A stretch of 64,000 bases of DNA from Pararge aegeria (taxonomy: Eukaryota; Arthropoda; Insecta; Lepidoptera; Nymphalidae), in assembly GCF_905163445.1 (NCBI RefSeq), contig NC_053197.1:3410001-3474000 (forward strand), read 5' to 3'. Below are positions 9,588 through 20,560 of this stretch, piece by piece. How positions within the stretch are numbered: the first letter of the stretch is position 1; every line of letters begins with the position of its first letter. Position numbers and translations under genes: made by a program. The notes below the pieces were generated by a model. It was given only the letters and a program-made list of their open reading frames with translations. It was not told the DNA's origin and made no database searches.

Positions 9588-9839
9588 GACGGCCGATTGG
9601 CGCAGTGGGCAGCGACCCTGCTTTCTCAGTCAAGGCTGTGGGTTTGATTCCCACAACTGGAAAATGTTTGCGTCATGAACATGAATGTTTTTCAGTGTCT
9701 GAGTGTATACGTATTGTATTAGTATTCATGTATAATATTCATTAAAATATTCATCAGTCATCTTAATACCCATAAAACAAGCTACGCTTACTTTGGCACT
9801 ACATGGCGATGTGTGTATTGTCGTACTATAAAAAAAAAG
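9588..9839 (+). mobile_element. SINE-A, full length
   Basis: tRNA-like head gacggccgattggcgcagtg (A box within it) and B box 'gtttgattcccac'. The body carries 'aacatgaatgtttttcagtg', 'cccataaaacaagctacgc' and 'atggcgatgtgtgtattg'. It ends 'gtcgtactat' plus an A run. The family is about 250 bp, and I count sixteen whole or partial copies in this window. Confidence 0.9.
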
Positions 9840-10321
9840 TATATATATAGGTCGTCGCGTTGGTTAAAATCAAGAAAGAACTAAATCCTTTAAGTTTATT
9901 TAGTCGTTGAAATATAAACATCGACTGTAAAATTAATGGATAAGAAAAAAAACTAGTTATGTCATTTGTAACCAGTCTTAATTAAAAGCCATTGGACCCT
10001 TTGAAGTCGCCACTTAATCATATTCAATATGCCAGACGGCTTCAGAGTTCAAATCTGGACCCAGTGACAAATCAAAAGCAGTTCATGGTAATGAAATCCA
10101 CACTAATATTTTAATTGAGTGTATGTCTGTGTAGGGGCTCAGAATATCACATGTTATAATACCTATACCTATTACGTACTATGTTACCTATTACGTAAGG
10201 TGTATGCACTTTGATACAATAAGTCTGTTTGTTTGTAATCTATTGCAACTCTACCGCCGATTCCGAAGGCATATTTTGTCGAAATGAGAGATCCTGGCTT
10301 TTAACCCCAACAGTCAGTTTT
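9840..10321. other. No recognised feature
   Basis: AT-rich sequence between two SINEs. An isolated B-box-like 'gagttcaaatctgg' at 10036-10049 has no matching A box. Confidence 0.4.
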
Positions 10322-10650
10322 TGACGACCTCCCTGGCGTAACGGTGAGCGGAGTGAATTTAAGTAGGAGGTCCCCGGTTCGATTCCCAGCTGGGGCTATT
10401 TGGGAATTAATACCTAATTTCTGAATTTTCTCTGATCTGGTCTAGTGGGAGGCTTTGGCTAGTTACCACCCTACCGACAAAGACGTGCCGCTAAGCGATT
10501 TAGTGTTCCTGTGCGATGTCGCGTAGAAACCTATTAGGGGTATGACTACCATACTCACAAACAGGTTAGCCCGCTACTGAGACTGCGTTATCACTAACCA
10601 CCAGGTACGATTGCAGTCAAGGGCTAACATGTAGTTAATTAAAAAAAAAT
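10322..10650 (+). mobile_element. SINE-B, full length
   Basis: The most complete SINE-B here. Start tgacgacctccctggcgtaa, A box 'tggcgtaacggtgagc', B box 'ggttcgattccc' (10377-10388). Body: 'gtgggaggctttggctagtt', 'gacaaagacgtgccgctaa', 'gcgatgtcgcgtagaaacc', 'ttagcccgctactgagactg' and 'gcagtcaagggctaac'. Tail: A run at 10641-10649. Confidence 0.9.
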
Positions 10651-11012
10651 CCAACAGTGAAATCATAGATGACATTTAATATCATTCACTTATAGTTAAC
10701 CTGGTGAAAATCATGCCACCTAAGTATTCTCATAATAAATATATGTCACTGACAACATAGAATTATATTTGTTTGTTTTTAGCTTATTTAGTTTTTATTT
10801 AGTTATAAGATCCTAATTTTAAGATCCTTTAATTTTTTTCTTTTTTATAGTTTAAGTCCTCATTGATATGTTTTTGTGTAGCCTGTACTCTATATGTGTT
10901 GTTTTTTCTCAAATAAAAGATTTATTATGATTAAATTACCAATTTAGCTTGTAGCTATCCGTTCCCATGGCTATTTCCATATTTTTTATTATTTAGCTAA
11001 TTTCATAATTTT
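10651..11012. other. No recognised feature
   Basis: AT-rich sequence without a coding-like frame. Confidence 0.45.
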
Positions 11013-11247
11013 GACGGCCGATTGGCGCAGTGGGCTGTGTCCACTGTGTCAAGTCATCCGATTGGAAAATGTGTAATGTACATGAATGTTTTTTCAGTGT
11101 CTGGGTATTTATCTGTTTATTATAATTATGTATAGTATTATTTATAAAGAAAATTCGTCAGTCATCTTAGTACCCATAACACAAGCTATGCTTACTTTGG
11201 GGCTAGATTGCGATGTGTGAATGGTCGTAGTATATTTATTTATTTTT
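11013..11247 (+). mobile_element. SINE-A, B box damaged
   Basis: Head gacggccgattggcgcagtg is intact. The stretch between the boxes is shortened and the B box is not recognisable, so polymerase III transcription is unlikely. Body and 'gtcgtagtatatttatt' tail are present. Confidence 0.85.
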
Positions 11248-11414
11248 GATAAACCCAGGGGGTTTATGGATCCAGAAAAAAAACAAAAGATTTTTTAAAA
11301 TAGGATATACCGTTTCAAGATTTACGAAAAACTATTGATTTTAATTTTTATAGAAATTATAAAATATGAAAAAGATTAGTGTTGCAAAGATATAATTATT
11401 TTATTATTTTCTTT

Positions 11415-11570
11415 TAAAGCGGAACAATTCTGTTATACTTACTACATACGTCCGTCGTTTTTGCGTAACGTTTACTGTTCACGCATTGCACGCATCGAAA
11501 TCTCTCAAAAAGGATACTTTTTGCAACATTTCTCATTGATGATTGTAGCATGTTCGTGGTAGCAATTGGT
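11415..11570 (-). repeat. Helitron-like interior fragment
   Basis: 'gcgtaacgtttactgttcacgcattgcacgcatcg' and 'caacatttctcattgatgattgtagcatgttcg' parallel the interior of the element at 504-860 (about 615-710). No ends are identifiable. Confidence 0.5.
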
Positions 11571-11613
11571 CGTAGCGTTATGTTATATTAAGCAGATACT
11601 ACCAACACAAATA

Positions 11614-11970
11614 TCCTACTAATATTATAAATGTGAAAGTTTGGATGTTTGTTACTCAATCACGTAGAAACGGTTGAACGGATTTGGATGAAATTTGGCA
11701 TGCCTGTAGCATTTGTCATGCAAAAGAACATAGGCTACCTTTTATCTCGATTCCTTAAGTAGTTCCCGAGAGAAAATTGTAAATTGTTTATGAGCTAAGC
11801 CGGGGGCAGACAACTTTGAAATTTTGTGTGCTTGTTATGGAAAAGGACACGTACTTTCTATACCAATCTCTCGAATAATTTCCGTGGTAAGATTAAAAAT
11901 TATTAACGAGCGAAGCTTTAGACCGAATTCTGAAGTACACGCAGACGAAGTCGCGGGCAGAAATTATTAT
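11614..11970 (+). mobile_element. Helitron-like non-autonomous element
   Basis: Starts TCCTACTAATATTATAAATG just after an A. It continues through 'gttactcaatcacgtagaaac', 'gaacggatttggatgaaa' and 'aaaagaacataggctacc', and ends near 'gcagacgaagtcgcgggcag'. The terminal CTAG is lost, so the 3' boundary is approximate. No ORF. Confidence 0.75.
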
Positions 11971-12745
11971 GATAATATATGACATATGGCACTCACAAAT
12001 AATGTGGCTTTATATTGGTGAAAGAATTTTGAAAATCTGTTCAGTAGATCCAGAGATGACCGCCGACGGAGTCACAAACTCACAAACATTTCCTCTTTAT
12101 AATAATAGTATAGATATATACAAGTGTGGACTTCGCGTTTATATCCAAAATATCAAATTTAATAACAGCTTTTAACGGAAAAACCTTAACAAATTCCATT
12201 AAAAAACGGGCGCTTAAACAACTGGATAATGGAATGATGCGAAATATTTGGCGAACATTACCTCAGCGTCCACCGTGTAACCGTCAGGGCAGGGAAATGT
12301 CAATGCAAAACCTCCTTTATTACTTGAAAAATAAGATTTCACATCTAAAACTGCTTTTTGTATTTGGTAAAATTAAAACGTCCGCTAGTAATTCCGGCAC
12401 TAATGGACCAAGAAGTGATTAATGCCGTCGACGACATTACTCTTAATGAGGATAAATTGCATCTTTGAGCGGCCCAGTAATAGCTCGCTTAATTCTTTTG
12501 CTCCTGAAGCCTTTAAAAAGAAAGTCCTAGTTTTATATATGCAAGTAATAGATTTTGTTAGTTATTGGACCGTTAAATATGATCTCATTTAACTCTTTAA
12601 ACTAAATATACTTCTGATTGAAGTAATAATAAAACCAAATGAAATGACACAATTGTACGTGTATTAACAGAGGTATATTGATACTACTATTAATTCCTCA
12701 AGTACAATGATAATGTATGTAAATAATGGTCCGTATATTTAAACT
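11971..12745. other. No recognised feature
   Basis: Two overlapping short ORFs (11969-12175 and 12126-12422) show no family resemblance. No repeat recognised. Confidence 0.4.
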
Positions 12746-12754
12746 TACAGTTAT

Positions 12755-12935
12755 ATATAAAGCAGGAGAGTTTGTTCGTTTGTTTGTTTGTTTTCTTGAA
12801 CGCGATGATCTCAGGAACTAATGGTCAGATTTGAAATCAATATTGGATAGCATATTTATCGAGGAACGCTATAGGCTATATATCATCACGCTAAGACCAA
12901 TGAAGAATTTTTCAAAATCGGTTATTATACACCTC
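12755..12935 (+). mobile_element. Helitron-like element, 5' part
   Basis: 'tataaagcaggagagtttgttcg', then 'cttgaacgcgatgatctcaggaact', then 'tataggctatatatcatcacgc'. This is the same 5' module as at 54710-54895, which is on the opposite strand. It runs into F-family sequence near 12935. Confidence 0.65.
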
Positions 12936-13060
12936 CACCATCAGCTATAAACAGAACAACACTTAGCAAGGTTTGCCAGGAAACCGTGCTGCAACGTGCC
13001 TTAAGAGACGTTAAGCCTCATGCACATATAGGCATGATGGCAGGAGCAAAGAATTGCTTT
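12936..13060 (+). repeat. F-family repeat, first half
   Basis: 'cagctataaacagaacaacacttagc' and 'ccgtgctgcaacgtgcc' are followed by 'gttaagcctcatg'. The second half may be the piece at 13545-13650. Confidence 0.65.
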
Positions 13061-13544
13061 TTTTATCTAATGATATATTATGTATTATGAAAAACGTAAT
13101 TTTACTAATATTCGAAGTGAGATTGGTATTTTTTTTGAAAAATAAAACTGCAAAACCTAGCGATCTGCCATGATAGTTGAAACGCCGAATTTAAAAATGT
13201 ATGACGTCACTTCTATGTAAACATAATTTTGTACCACTTGAACTTCGAAAATATCTGCGTATATCTAGTATTTTGTGATTTTAAAAGATCATTTGCTAAG
13301 TTTTTGTTATCAATACGAAAATCAGTAATCTTTAACTATGGAACAAGGACTTACTAAAGCTCTAATTTTTCTGTGAAGTCACGAATGCGGCCATGAAAAC
13401 CGGCGAGCGTTTGCGCGGGAAATATTTTTTAAAAATATAATTTGCAATTTATATCAACAGACCCATTTCTGCAATAATTAGATATTTTTTGGAAACAGGC
13501 AGTTTTTCACAATTAGTCAACAAGCCTATTATATATAATACACT
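13061..13544. other. Unassigned, possibly an insertion within an F copy
   Basis: About 480 bp between two F-family halves. It contains 'tatgacgtcacttctatg' (near 13199) and a GC-rich patch at 13386-13420. No terminal repeats or target duplication could be defined. Confidence 0.3.
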
Positions 13545-13650
13545 ATACAACACCGGCAACTTTGCGAAAGAAATTAGCATGGCGGTAGTAGTAGATACTT
13601 TCCCGGACAAGCTCTGTAACAAAATTCTTTACTTCTACTTTATCTGCCCC
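13545..13650 (+). repeat. F-family repeat, second half
   Basis: 'acaccggcaactttgc', 'gaaattagcatggcggtagt' and 'cccggacaagctctgtaac' follow the F-family order. Confidence 0.65.
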
Positions 13651-13743
13651 AATATATTTTAATTACAGGTATATATATTTATTTAAGTAATGATATATTT
13701 TTTATGGGTATTTGTATATATGCACCACCTAACTATTTTAATA

Positions 13744-14121
13744 TCTAATTTATAAATGGCAAAGGTTACTGACTGACTGACTGATCTATGAACGCACAGC
13801 TCTAACTTGACGGATCGGGCTGAAATTTTGCACACAGATAGTTATTACAACGTAGGCATCCCGCTAAGAAAGGATTTTTGAAAACTCTCACCCTAAGAGG
13901 GTTAAATGGGGGATGAAAGTTTGTATAAAATCCTTCATTTATCATTTAATTTTTCAAGTTACATCTATGAAATTTTGATTTTAGGGTTTCGATTAAAAAT
14001 AAAGAAATACGTGTTTCACAAATTTTGTAAATTCAACTCCAAAAGCTTCAAATAGGGGATGAAAATTTTACCCAAAACATAAATTGTACTGAACGTGATC
14101 GAAGCCGCGGGCATAAGCTAG
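13744..14121 (+). mobile_element. Helitron-like element with both ends intact
   Basis: 5' TC at 13744, preceded by A (13743); 3' CTAG at 14118-14121, followed by T (14122). The 378-bp interior includes 'cggatcgggctgaaattttg', 'aggggatgaaa' motifs and the terminal block 'gaagccgcgggcataagctag'. These ends match Helitron insertion between A and T without target duplication. No coding capacity. Confidence 0.85.
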
Positions 14122-14513
14122 TATAGCTAGCTGTATTGTGTGAACGTTTAGAGGTTTACAAAAATCTAAAAGCTCGTACCGAAATAGACATACTGACGAA
14201 TACGAGATTATTGCAACGTGCCAGTTCGTTAGCTTTAATGAACGCTGGTTTTTATAATCCCTCGGCATTCTCCATGTTATATGACTAAATAATAAAGCTG
14301 TTGATTTGGTTTACTCATCATTCGTGCTAATCGTATTGTCTCGGTTAGATGATATTTTGATGCGAAACTTCCTGAGAATCGTCGTTATACGTGTACACTG
14401 ACACGCTGCAGTAAAAGAACACAGACTTGGCTGTAGTAAAAGAAATGTGTTTAGGAAGTACGACATCGAATTTTTATTTCACTAAAATAAAACAATTCGT
14501 ACTAGTGGTACAG
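14122..14513. other. No recognised feature
   Basis: Unique-looking sequence; a 66-codon minus-strand ORF overlaps the Helitron-like element and is incidental. Confidence 0.4.
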
Positions 14514-14521
14514 GCTGTTGT

Positions 14522-14667
14522 CATTGACGTGCACTTCATGCATGCACAAAAGCAATGCCTACCCTAAAATTGATATATATAACTCGTATCGGAGGAGGAT
14601 TTTTGCCATTTGATTCAATATTCCTGCTGTATGCATACCCTGGTAAATAACTTAGTGTACGCCACTG
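14522..14667. mobile_element. hAT-type MITE, copy 2
   Basis: Ends cattgacgtgcacttcatgc and gtgtacgccactg are inverted repeats. A perfect 8-bp target duplication, gctgttgt, lies at 14514-14521 and 14668-14675. It is 146 bp long, with the same internal 'gcacaaaagcaatgcc' and 'tcgtatcggaggaggat' blocks as copies 1 and 4. Confidence 0.9.
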
Positions 14668-14675
14668 GCTGTTGT

Positions 14676-14980
14676 CATCATCATCGTCATATCAACCCAT
14701 TACCGGCCACGGGCACTACTGGGCACGGGTCTCCTCCGACAATGAGAAGGGGTTAAGAAGCCCTATTCCACACATGGACTGGCCCATTGCGGGTTTTTGG
14801 ACTCCACACACCTTTGAGAACATTATGTAGAACTCTCAGGCATACAGGTTACCTCACGATGTTTTCCTTTACCGATGAAACAAGTGGTTTTTTAATTAGT
14901 TACAGGTGCGTGGTGGGATTTGAACTCGACCCCCTCGGAAGTGAATTCGAGCTCCTACCCACTGGGCAATCATCGTTTCC
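14676..14980 (-). mobile_element. SINE-C, full length
   Basis: Minus-strand copy. The ATG-repeat tail is at 14676-14690 (catcatcatcgtcat). The body has 'ggcacgggtctcctcc', 'gagaaggggttaa', 'gaacattatgtagaactctc' and 'cctcacgatgttttcc'. The tRNA-like head lies at about 14900-14975. The duplication ggctgttgt at its left and again at 15240-15248 brackets this SINE together with the adjoining SINE-A. Confidence 0.9.
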
Positions 14981-14989
14981 AGGGCAATC

Positions 14990-15236
14990 ATACTACGACA
15001 ATACACACATCGCCATCTAGCCCCAAAGTAAGCATAGCTTGTGTTATGGGTACTAAGATGACTGATGGATAATTATAATATGAATAATACACATAAATAC
15101 TTATTATATATAGATAAACACCCAGACTCTGAAAAACATTCATGTTCATCACACAAACATTGTCCAGTTGTGGGAATCGAACCAACGGCCTGGGCTCAGA
15201 AAGCTGTGTGGCTGCCCACTGCGCCAATCGGCCGTC
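14990..15236 (-). mobile_element. SINE-A, full length
   Basis: Minus-strand copy with tail 'tactacgacaatacacac' at the left, body 'ctgaaaaacattcatgttc', B box (as ggaatcgaacc, 15174-15184) and A box/head ending gccgtc. It directly abuts the SINE-C to its left. Confidence 0.9.
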
Positions 15237-15485
15237 AAAGGCTGTTGTATTAAGACATAATAACATTTCCTATCTCAAGTTTATGTCAATCCAAGTGTAG
15301 TGTTCCGTCTTTGACGGAATTTCAAGCAAACTGAGCTTCTAACGGCAAGTATTTGTTTGTGAATATTCTAACATGCTCGTGATCCTCTTTGACTGAGGAT
15401 ACTTTATACACTATATACAATTATTAAAATGACATTTACTAGCTCACGTAGTCACAAACTATTACTATGAAGTCTCATCATACAT

Positions 15486-15572
15486 ATTCATATTTATCAG
15501 TAATCTTAGTTCACATGATAAACTTACTTGGCTAGATGACGATGTGTGTATTGTCGTAGTATATTTATTATT
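15486..15572 (+). mobile_element. SINE-A, 3' fragment
   Basis: 'tcatatttatcagtaatctta', 'gctagatgacgatgtgtgta' and 'ttgtcgtagtatatttatt'. Head and B box absent. Confidence 0.75.
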
Positions 15573-16109
15573 TATTTACTTTTGTTTACTACTTTACCTT
15601 AGGTAACTTATCTACTAATTATTAAAATGTAGTTTAAAAACACTCGTTGAAATCATTATGTGTAGGATATTCCAATATTTGTTTGCTGAAGGAAATGACG
15701 CATTCCCTATAGGGTGTTTCTTATGCATCATTTATTTTCAATTAGGAAAATTGAGTTGGCCGCTATAAGTTGCAAAACAAACTCCCAGTTTATAGTCGCA
15801 ATCAAGCTCATCGGATAAAAAAGCAATATGTCATTTATAGGTTAGGTTAGCATTTTACCCAAGATTTGCAATGTCCTTTCGGAAATTACCCGTTACGGAG
15901 GCATAATGGGGCACATTTCCATCGAATGATGAAATAGAATCTGTGCCAAAGTCCGGGGAAATCCTTTGGCGATTGAAAACCCTTTGTGAAGATAGAAAAG
16001 TTTGGATACAGATCCACTAGATGAGACAGTTTAATGCTCAACTAGCCAACATCTTAAGAGGGTAATAATTTTGTGGTGGTAAATAGAGTTTAATTTATGT
16101 CATTATTTT
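15573..16109. other. No recognised feature
   Basis: Unique-looking sequence; no coding frame or family recognised. Confidence 0.4.
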
Positions 16110-16270
16110 GTTACATTATAAGTTAGCCCTTGACTCACCAGATCCCAAGTGAAGACGTCTAGAGTCCGGGCTAAACAGTTCAATAAAACCTGAACCATAA
16201 TCTATCCTAATCCTAATTCTCCACCAGGTCAGAATAGAGAAAAAACAGAAATTATGGATTACCAAATTGC
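16110..16270 (-). mobile_element. SINE-B, fragment
   Basis: 'tataagttagcccttgactc' at the 3' side, then 'aaacagttcaataaaacctg', then 'agaaattatggattaccaaattgcc' from the region beside the head. The tRNA-like head is missing. Confidence 0.65.
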
Positions 16271-17154
16271 CGGGTTTCAATATAATGAAAGCTTATACTC
16301 AATCCCACAAATGACTTCTGTACCTTTCGCAGACGATATGCAGATGACACTTATTTTTGACCATTTCTTGTAAGTCGACTATTTATATCCACTTATTGTT
16401 CATAAAGATTAATATTTTATCTTACAAATACTATATTGTTATAAATGTATTGTGAAGCTACAGTAAGTTTAGTTATTTTTTTTAATTTGTCACAGAAGGA
16501 TTTACGTGATTTGAGTTTATATGTTTATCGTAAAGCTCTTTTCTGTAATATAAATATAGTTTTAATATCAGTATCTTAGCCCCTTAACAAGATCCCGTAG
16601 GACATTACACTATGAAACTATGCTTAGGCAGCCGAGTTTAGCTTACCCGCTAGTGTTTCTATATGGGCACCCCAATGTAGCATATCCAAGGTCGTATCAT
16701 TGTCACCATGCATGATCTGCACAGAGGACTGTCGTAATATGGAAAGGTGTTTGTTTAATGGCGCGTTGCTACAATGCTGGATGGCAACAATCTCGAACAT
16801 TTCAAAATGCTTGGAGGACCAATGGACGAAGGGATGCCAAGGGGTCAGAGTGGTGAACTCGCATAAATTGGACAGAAGCGAGCCAGATCCCTAAAACATA
16901 ATTATAATCAGTCGCTTAAGATGATTGTGACGATGTTTACGCATGTTATTTGCCCACCACCTCACAATAAAGCAATAAATATGTAGGACTACTTCAAAAC
17001 TAATTGCCATTTAAAAAAAAATAATAAAAATACTTTTATATTGGTCTCTTCTAGCAAACCATTATGTACATACTTCCTCTATGGGATTAACCTCAAGCCA
17101 CAGGTCTCTGAAGTCTGACGTCACTGCTAATATTTATTTGATATTCTTTTGCCT
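16271..17154. other. No recognised feature, one GC-richer patch
   Basis: 16690-16890 is GC-richer and holds a 64-codon ORF. It may be a decayed retrotransposon end ('ggaggaccaatggacgaagg'), but no diagnostic motif is present. Confidence 0.35.
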
Positions 17155-17335
17155 CGTTGATGTAGTGGTTAGCTTATTTGACTATGGACCACGAGATCAT
17201 GGATCGATCCCCGGGTTAATAATTGCAAGGTTTATCCGCGTTATTCTGTAAATACATTCTCAGTTCCAGACATAGTAATTTAATGTTGTCGAATGAGACC
17301 GCCTCGTCGATATGAAATAACCTTTAATTAAATAA
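17155..17335 (+). mobile_element. SINE-L (tRNA-like head family), copy 1
   Basis: A box 'gatgtagtggttagctt', then B box 'ggatcgatccccggg'. A 170-bp body ends near 'gagaccgcctcgtcgatatg'. The copy at 50455-50638 shares the head order (tagttagc ... gattcccgggt) but not all of the body. Confidence 0.55.
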
Positions 17336-17357
17336 GTGTTAAAATCCGTCTAAAACT

Positions 17358-17379
17358 CTTGACCGAGACATCGGTCAAG
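17358..17379. repeat. Short perfect hairpin
   Basis: cttgaccga (17358-17366) pairs with tcggtcaag (17371-17379) around the loop gaca. Function unknown. Confidence 0.5.
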
Positions 17380-17565
17380 AAAACATACAGTTGAACCTAG
17401 ATCCGAGTCGGTTAAAAAGGATTTTAGAAAACGGTTAGAAACGACTCAGATCGGTAGTGTGGAGATTATACAAGTGTATACTGTGCTGTATACACCTGAG
17501 TCCTGTATAGTCATCGTCATCATCATCTTCACTATCAACCCTACTTTATTTTACCTAGGCTTCTA

Positions 17566-18060
17566 CACTATGTTAAGGTTACCCATAGCAATGACACTGA
17601 GACTCCTCGAAAGAACTAGCTTTCAAAAGGAATGTAAAAGTTCTAAGCACTAGGAAAGCCTAGTGCTTAGAACTAACTTTTACACATACAGATACCCACA
17701 TACAGAGTGATTAAAGAATCATTATAAATAATACCCTATAATATGCTTTGGTTCCAGAATAGATACTATGTTGAGGTTACCCATAGCAATGACACTGAGA
17801 CGAAAGGAAGGCCGAGAAGTTCTAACCACTAGGTAATAATCCCCGTCTATAATATGGCTTGGTTCCAGACAAGATACTATGTTAAGGTTGCCCATAACAA
17901 TGGCATTCCTCAAAATAGACGGCTCTCGAAAGGTAAGTGGATGTTATAACCACTAGGCTATAATCACCCTGTATAGGTAATCGCCTTTAATATGTCTTGG
18001 GTCACAGAATAAATATTATGGTAAAGTTGCCATAACAATGGCAATTTCTAGACCAGGACG
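17566..18060. repeat. Degenerate tandem repeat cluster with a palindrome
   Basis: The block 'actatgttaaggttacccatagcaatgacactgag' recurs with changes starting near 17567, 17765, 17876 and 18015 (spacing about 198, 111 and 139 bp). Between copies, 'ctaaccactagg' and 'tataat.tg.cttgg' also recur. The first interval carries a perfect 16-bp inverted repeat, agttctaagcactagg / cctagtgcttagaact (17639-17654 and 17659-17674, loop aaag). Confidence 0.75.
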
Positions 18061-18294
18061 GCTTATACATTATGAAAGCAAGTATGATTCTGAAAATTCT
18101 CTTTGTACCGGCACAATGGGGACATGTCGCGAATTTTAAAAACCAAACAAAGACTATTGAAGCAAGTAGCAACTATGGAAGTGTGTGCTTGTGAGCTTGT
18201 GAATATCTTGCGCTCACCGAGTGCATTTATGAAAATCCACGGCGTATTATCTGTTCGTCTCGAACGATTTCGGGGCCATCCAAGTTTTTTTATT

Positions 18295-18400
18295 CCACTA
18301 CAAGTTAGCCCTTAGCAGTAATCTCACCAGATGGTAAGTGAGGATGCAGTGTCAGATGGTAGCGACCAAGCTGTTAGGGGTACAGCAGTTTTATTAAACC
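18295..18400 (-). mobile_element. SINE-B, 3' fragment
   Basis: 'ctacaagttagcccttagcag', 'aatctcaccagatggtaagtg', 'gatgcagt' and 'gctgttaggggta' match the 3' half of SINE-B on the minus strand. Confidence 0.7.
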
Positions 18401-20149
18401 CATATCTCTCATCGATTTCTACACTACACCGTGCTAATCACGGAAAGTTTTTAGCATTTTGTTAGTAGTAGTTTTTGTATCTTTGTAATAAATACAAACA
18501 CTGCACTATCTATCGTCCATAACAAAGTCAAAATGTCATCCAGTTTTATTAATTTTCAAGTTCTTTCGTAATTATTAATTATACAAAGTGTAAATAAAAA
18601 CCGAAATAATACTTTGTAGGCTCTAGGTGTACATTATTTACTGTCTCTGAAACTTATCTGTGAAACCGAAATGCTAATAGTTTTTGAGTAAACCACTGAC
18701 ATAGTTTTTACTGAAAGAAATCTGATGCAGCCCTAACAGCACATGCAAAAGTAAAATCAAGTGACCTCTGTCACACGCGTCTCGTAGCGTAGGTACAATA
18801 CACGTTTCGATCCTTTATCTTCAATAGGGTTGTCATATGTATACACTTAGAATGTTTTGAATTAGTTTGTATTGAAAAATTAATATGCTTCTTTTGATTT
18901 AAATTATTACAGGACGATTCCTCATGAAATATACTTATGCATCCTTCAACATTATTTTGTAATTTCGTTACACGTTGTATATTAATCAAAACTCATAAAA
19001 TCATATTCTAAAAAATAAAATATCATTGCCTATTGTATAAATAAAAGAAATATAAATAATAGGCTTACCCTCTGTGCCAGAATACAATTTATTCATTATA
19101 ATTAAACTCAATCAAATAAATTAATGTCGTTAAATTCCAATTTAGAACATCAAAGGAGGAATTCTGGCTTGATCACATTTAATAAAGTCGTTTGTGAAAA
19201 TAAAATTGTCGATGATAAATGGAACGTGTTCAAACTTTAAAAAGCGCCAATCGGGTCCTCACCATCTTTCAAATCGGAAGGCGTTCGGATTAATTCGTGT
19301 CCGAATTAATTCAGTCGGGCGCGGGTCTTTCTCCAAGTGTTGCGATTTTGCACACTACGGGTAATAATAGTTGTTTCACGATGGAGATTCTATATTTAAC
19401 TTATTGCTTTTTTTTAATTTACGTAAAGTGCTAAAGTGTTACTAGGCTACATAAAAAAATGTCTGTATAGGGAATTGAATACTATGTTTTAATACACTAC
19501 CTAATGACATACTGGAGCAAATTTAGCCTCTATAAGTAAAAGTAAAGCTTCTAAAAAAAGATTTTGGTGCGGGCCAGACTTATGCCTTTTTATGATGGGT
19601 GCTTATTTTTAAAGGGTATATACTATAATATATACGATCCGAAAATCAAATATAAAAAGTAACCTGCGCAAACAGCCATAAAAATATTAACTTAAAACAT
19701 TTGTAAGTAGAATAAACATTAAACAGTTTAATTAAATGTGTGTGTAACGTGTCTGTAATATACAATGCATGGCTTTGCTTTTTCTTCCCCTACTCTACTT
19801 TTGTCCATTATTACTTCTAGATACAATAACAATATTATGACAAATAGCCGACAACTCAGCATCAGCAATAATGCTCAGCTCTGAATTTTCAGTTACTCCA
19901 ACATACAACCGAACTAACAATCGCGCCACAGTGGTAGTTACTATTATAATTACTAACGCCGACATAAAAATATATAATTATACTAGTAATACATAGAAAT
20001 AACCAAGGCAAGTTATTACGCGTTATGAAATTTAGCCGCTACGATTAGAATGCTGCGGTAGAAGCTCATTAGTTTTTAATTTATTGTCAACTCGTTTGGC
20101 CTTACCTGCTCTTTCATGAAATGAATTATGCTCAAACGTGTGGCGTCCA
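18401..20149. other. No recognised feature
   Basis: 1.7 kb without a family I know. 19225-19390 is GC-richer and contains 'ggattaattcgtgtccgaattaattc', two near-copies of a 12-mer arranged as an imperfect palindrome. Confidence 0.4.
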
Positions 20150-20560
20150 TGAAATATGTCTATCGATTTTTGTCAAAAATGTAATCTTGTCGCCGGCTAA
20201 GTTTCGTTTCAAAATTACCAACCTCCCACACACGGGTCCTAACAAAATTTCTCTGCAGTGCGAGTTCAACCCCATCCCGACAGTCTCCAAGAAAATTTAA
20301 ATTCACGAGTCCCAATCTCTCGCATTCGATTGTCAAAGACTTGCTCTCTAAGCAGCTTACTCGAATAAGAAGATTCCGGATCCACCCTGCTTGCAACTTT
20401 GTACTCTTAAAAAAATTTAAAGCTGCAAATTCGATTTCGGGGTACCGAATACCCGGTAGCGAGATGACCGGAACGTTATCGTCGTTTTACGGCTGATAAT
20501 ACCGGATCAATATGGCCTTTGGAGTTTAGTCAAAGAGATTTTTGCCAAACGATAGAGCGG
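20150..20560. other. GC-richer unique patch
   Basis: Stands out from AT-rich flanks and matches no repeat in the window. A 78-codon minus-strand ORF (20160-20396) crosses it, but the residues show no recognisable domain. It could be a conserved non-coding element, an untranslated exon or an old decayed element. Confidence 0.35.

Noticed and set aside
9588..9839. Assigning published names (for example Metulj-type or HaSE-type) to the SINE families
   Set aside because: The resemblance to known lepidopteran SINEs is from memory only; a Repbase or Dfam search would be needed to name them.
10370..10395. B-box matches in SINE heads as possible tRNA genes
   Set aside because: SINE-A, -B, -C and -L heads lack a full cloverleaf and recur in many copies followed by family-specific bodies.
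17566..18060. CRISPR-like array
   Set aside because: Repeat spacing is irregular, copies are degenerate and the genome is plainly eukaryotic.
20160..20396. 78-codon minus-strand ORF in the GC-richer patch
   Set aside because: No domain or codon pattern suggests coding; the patch itself is reported instead.
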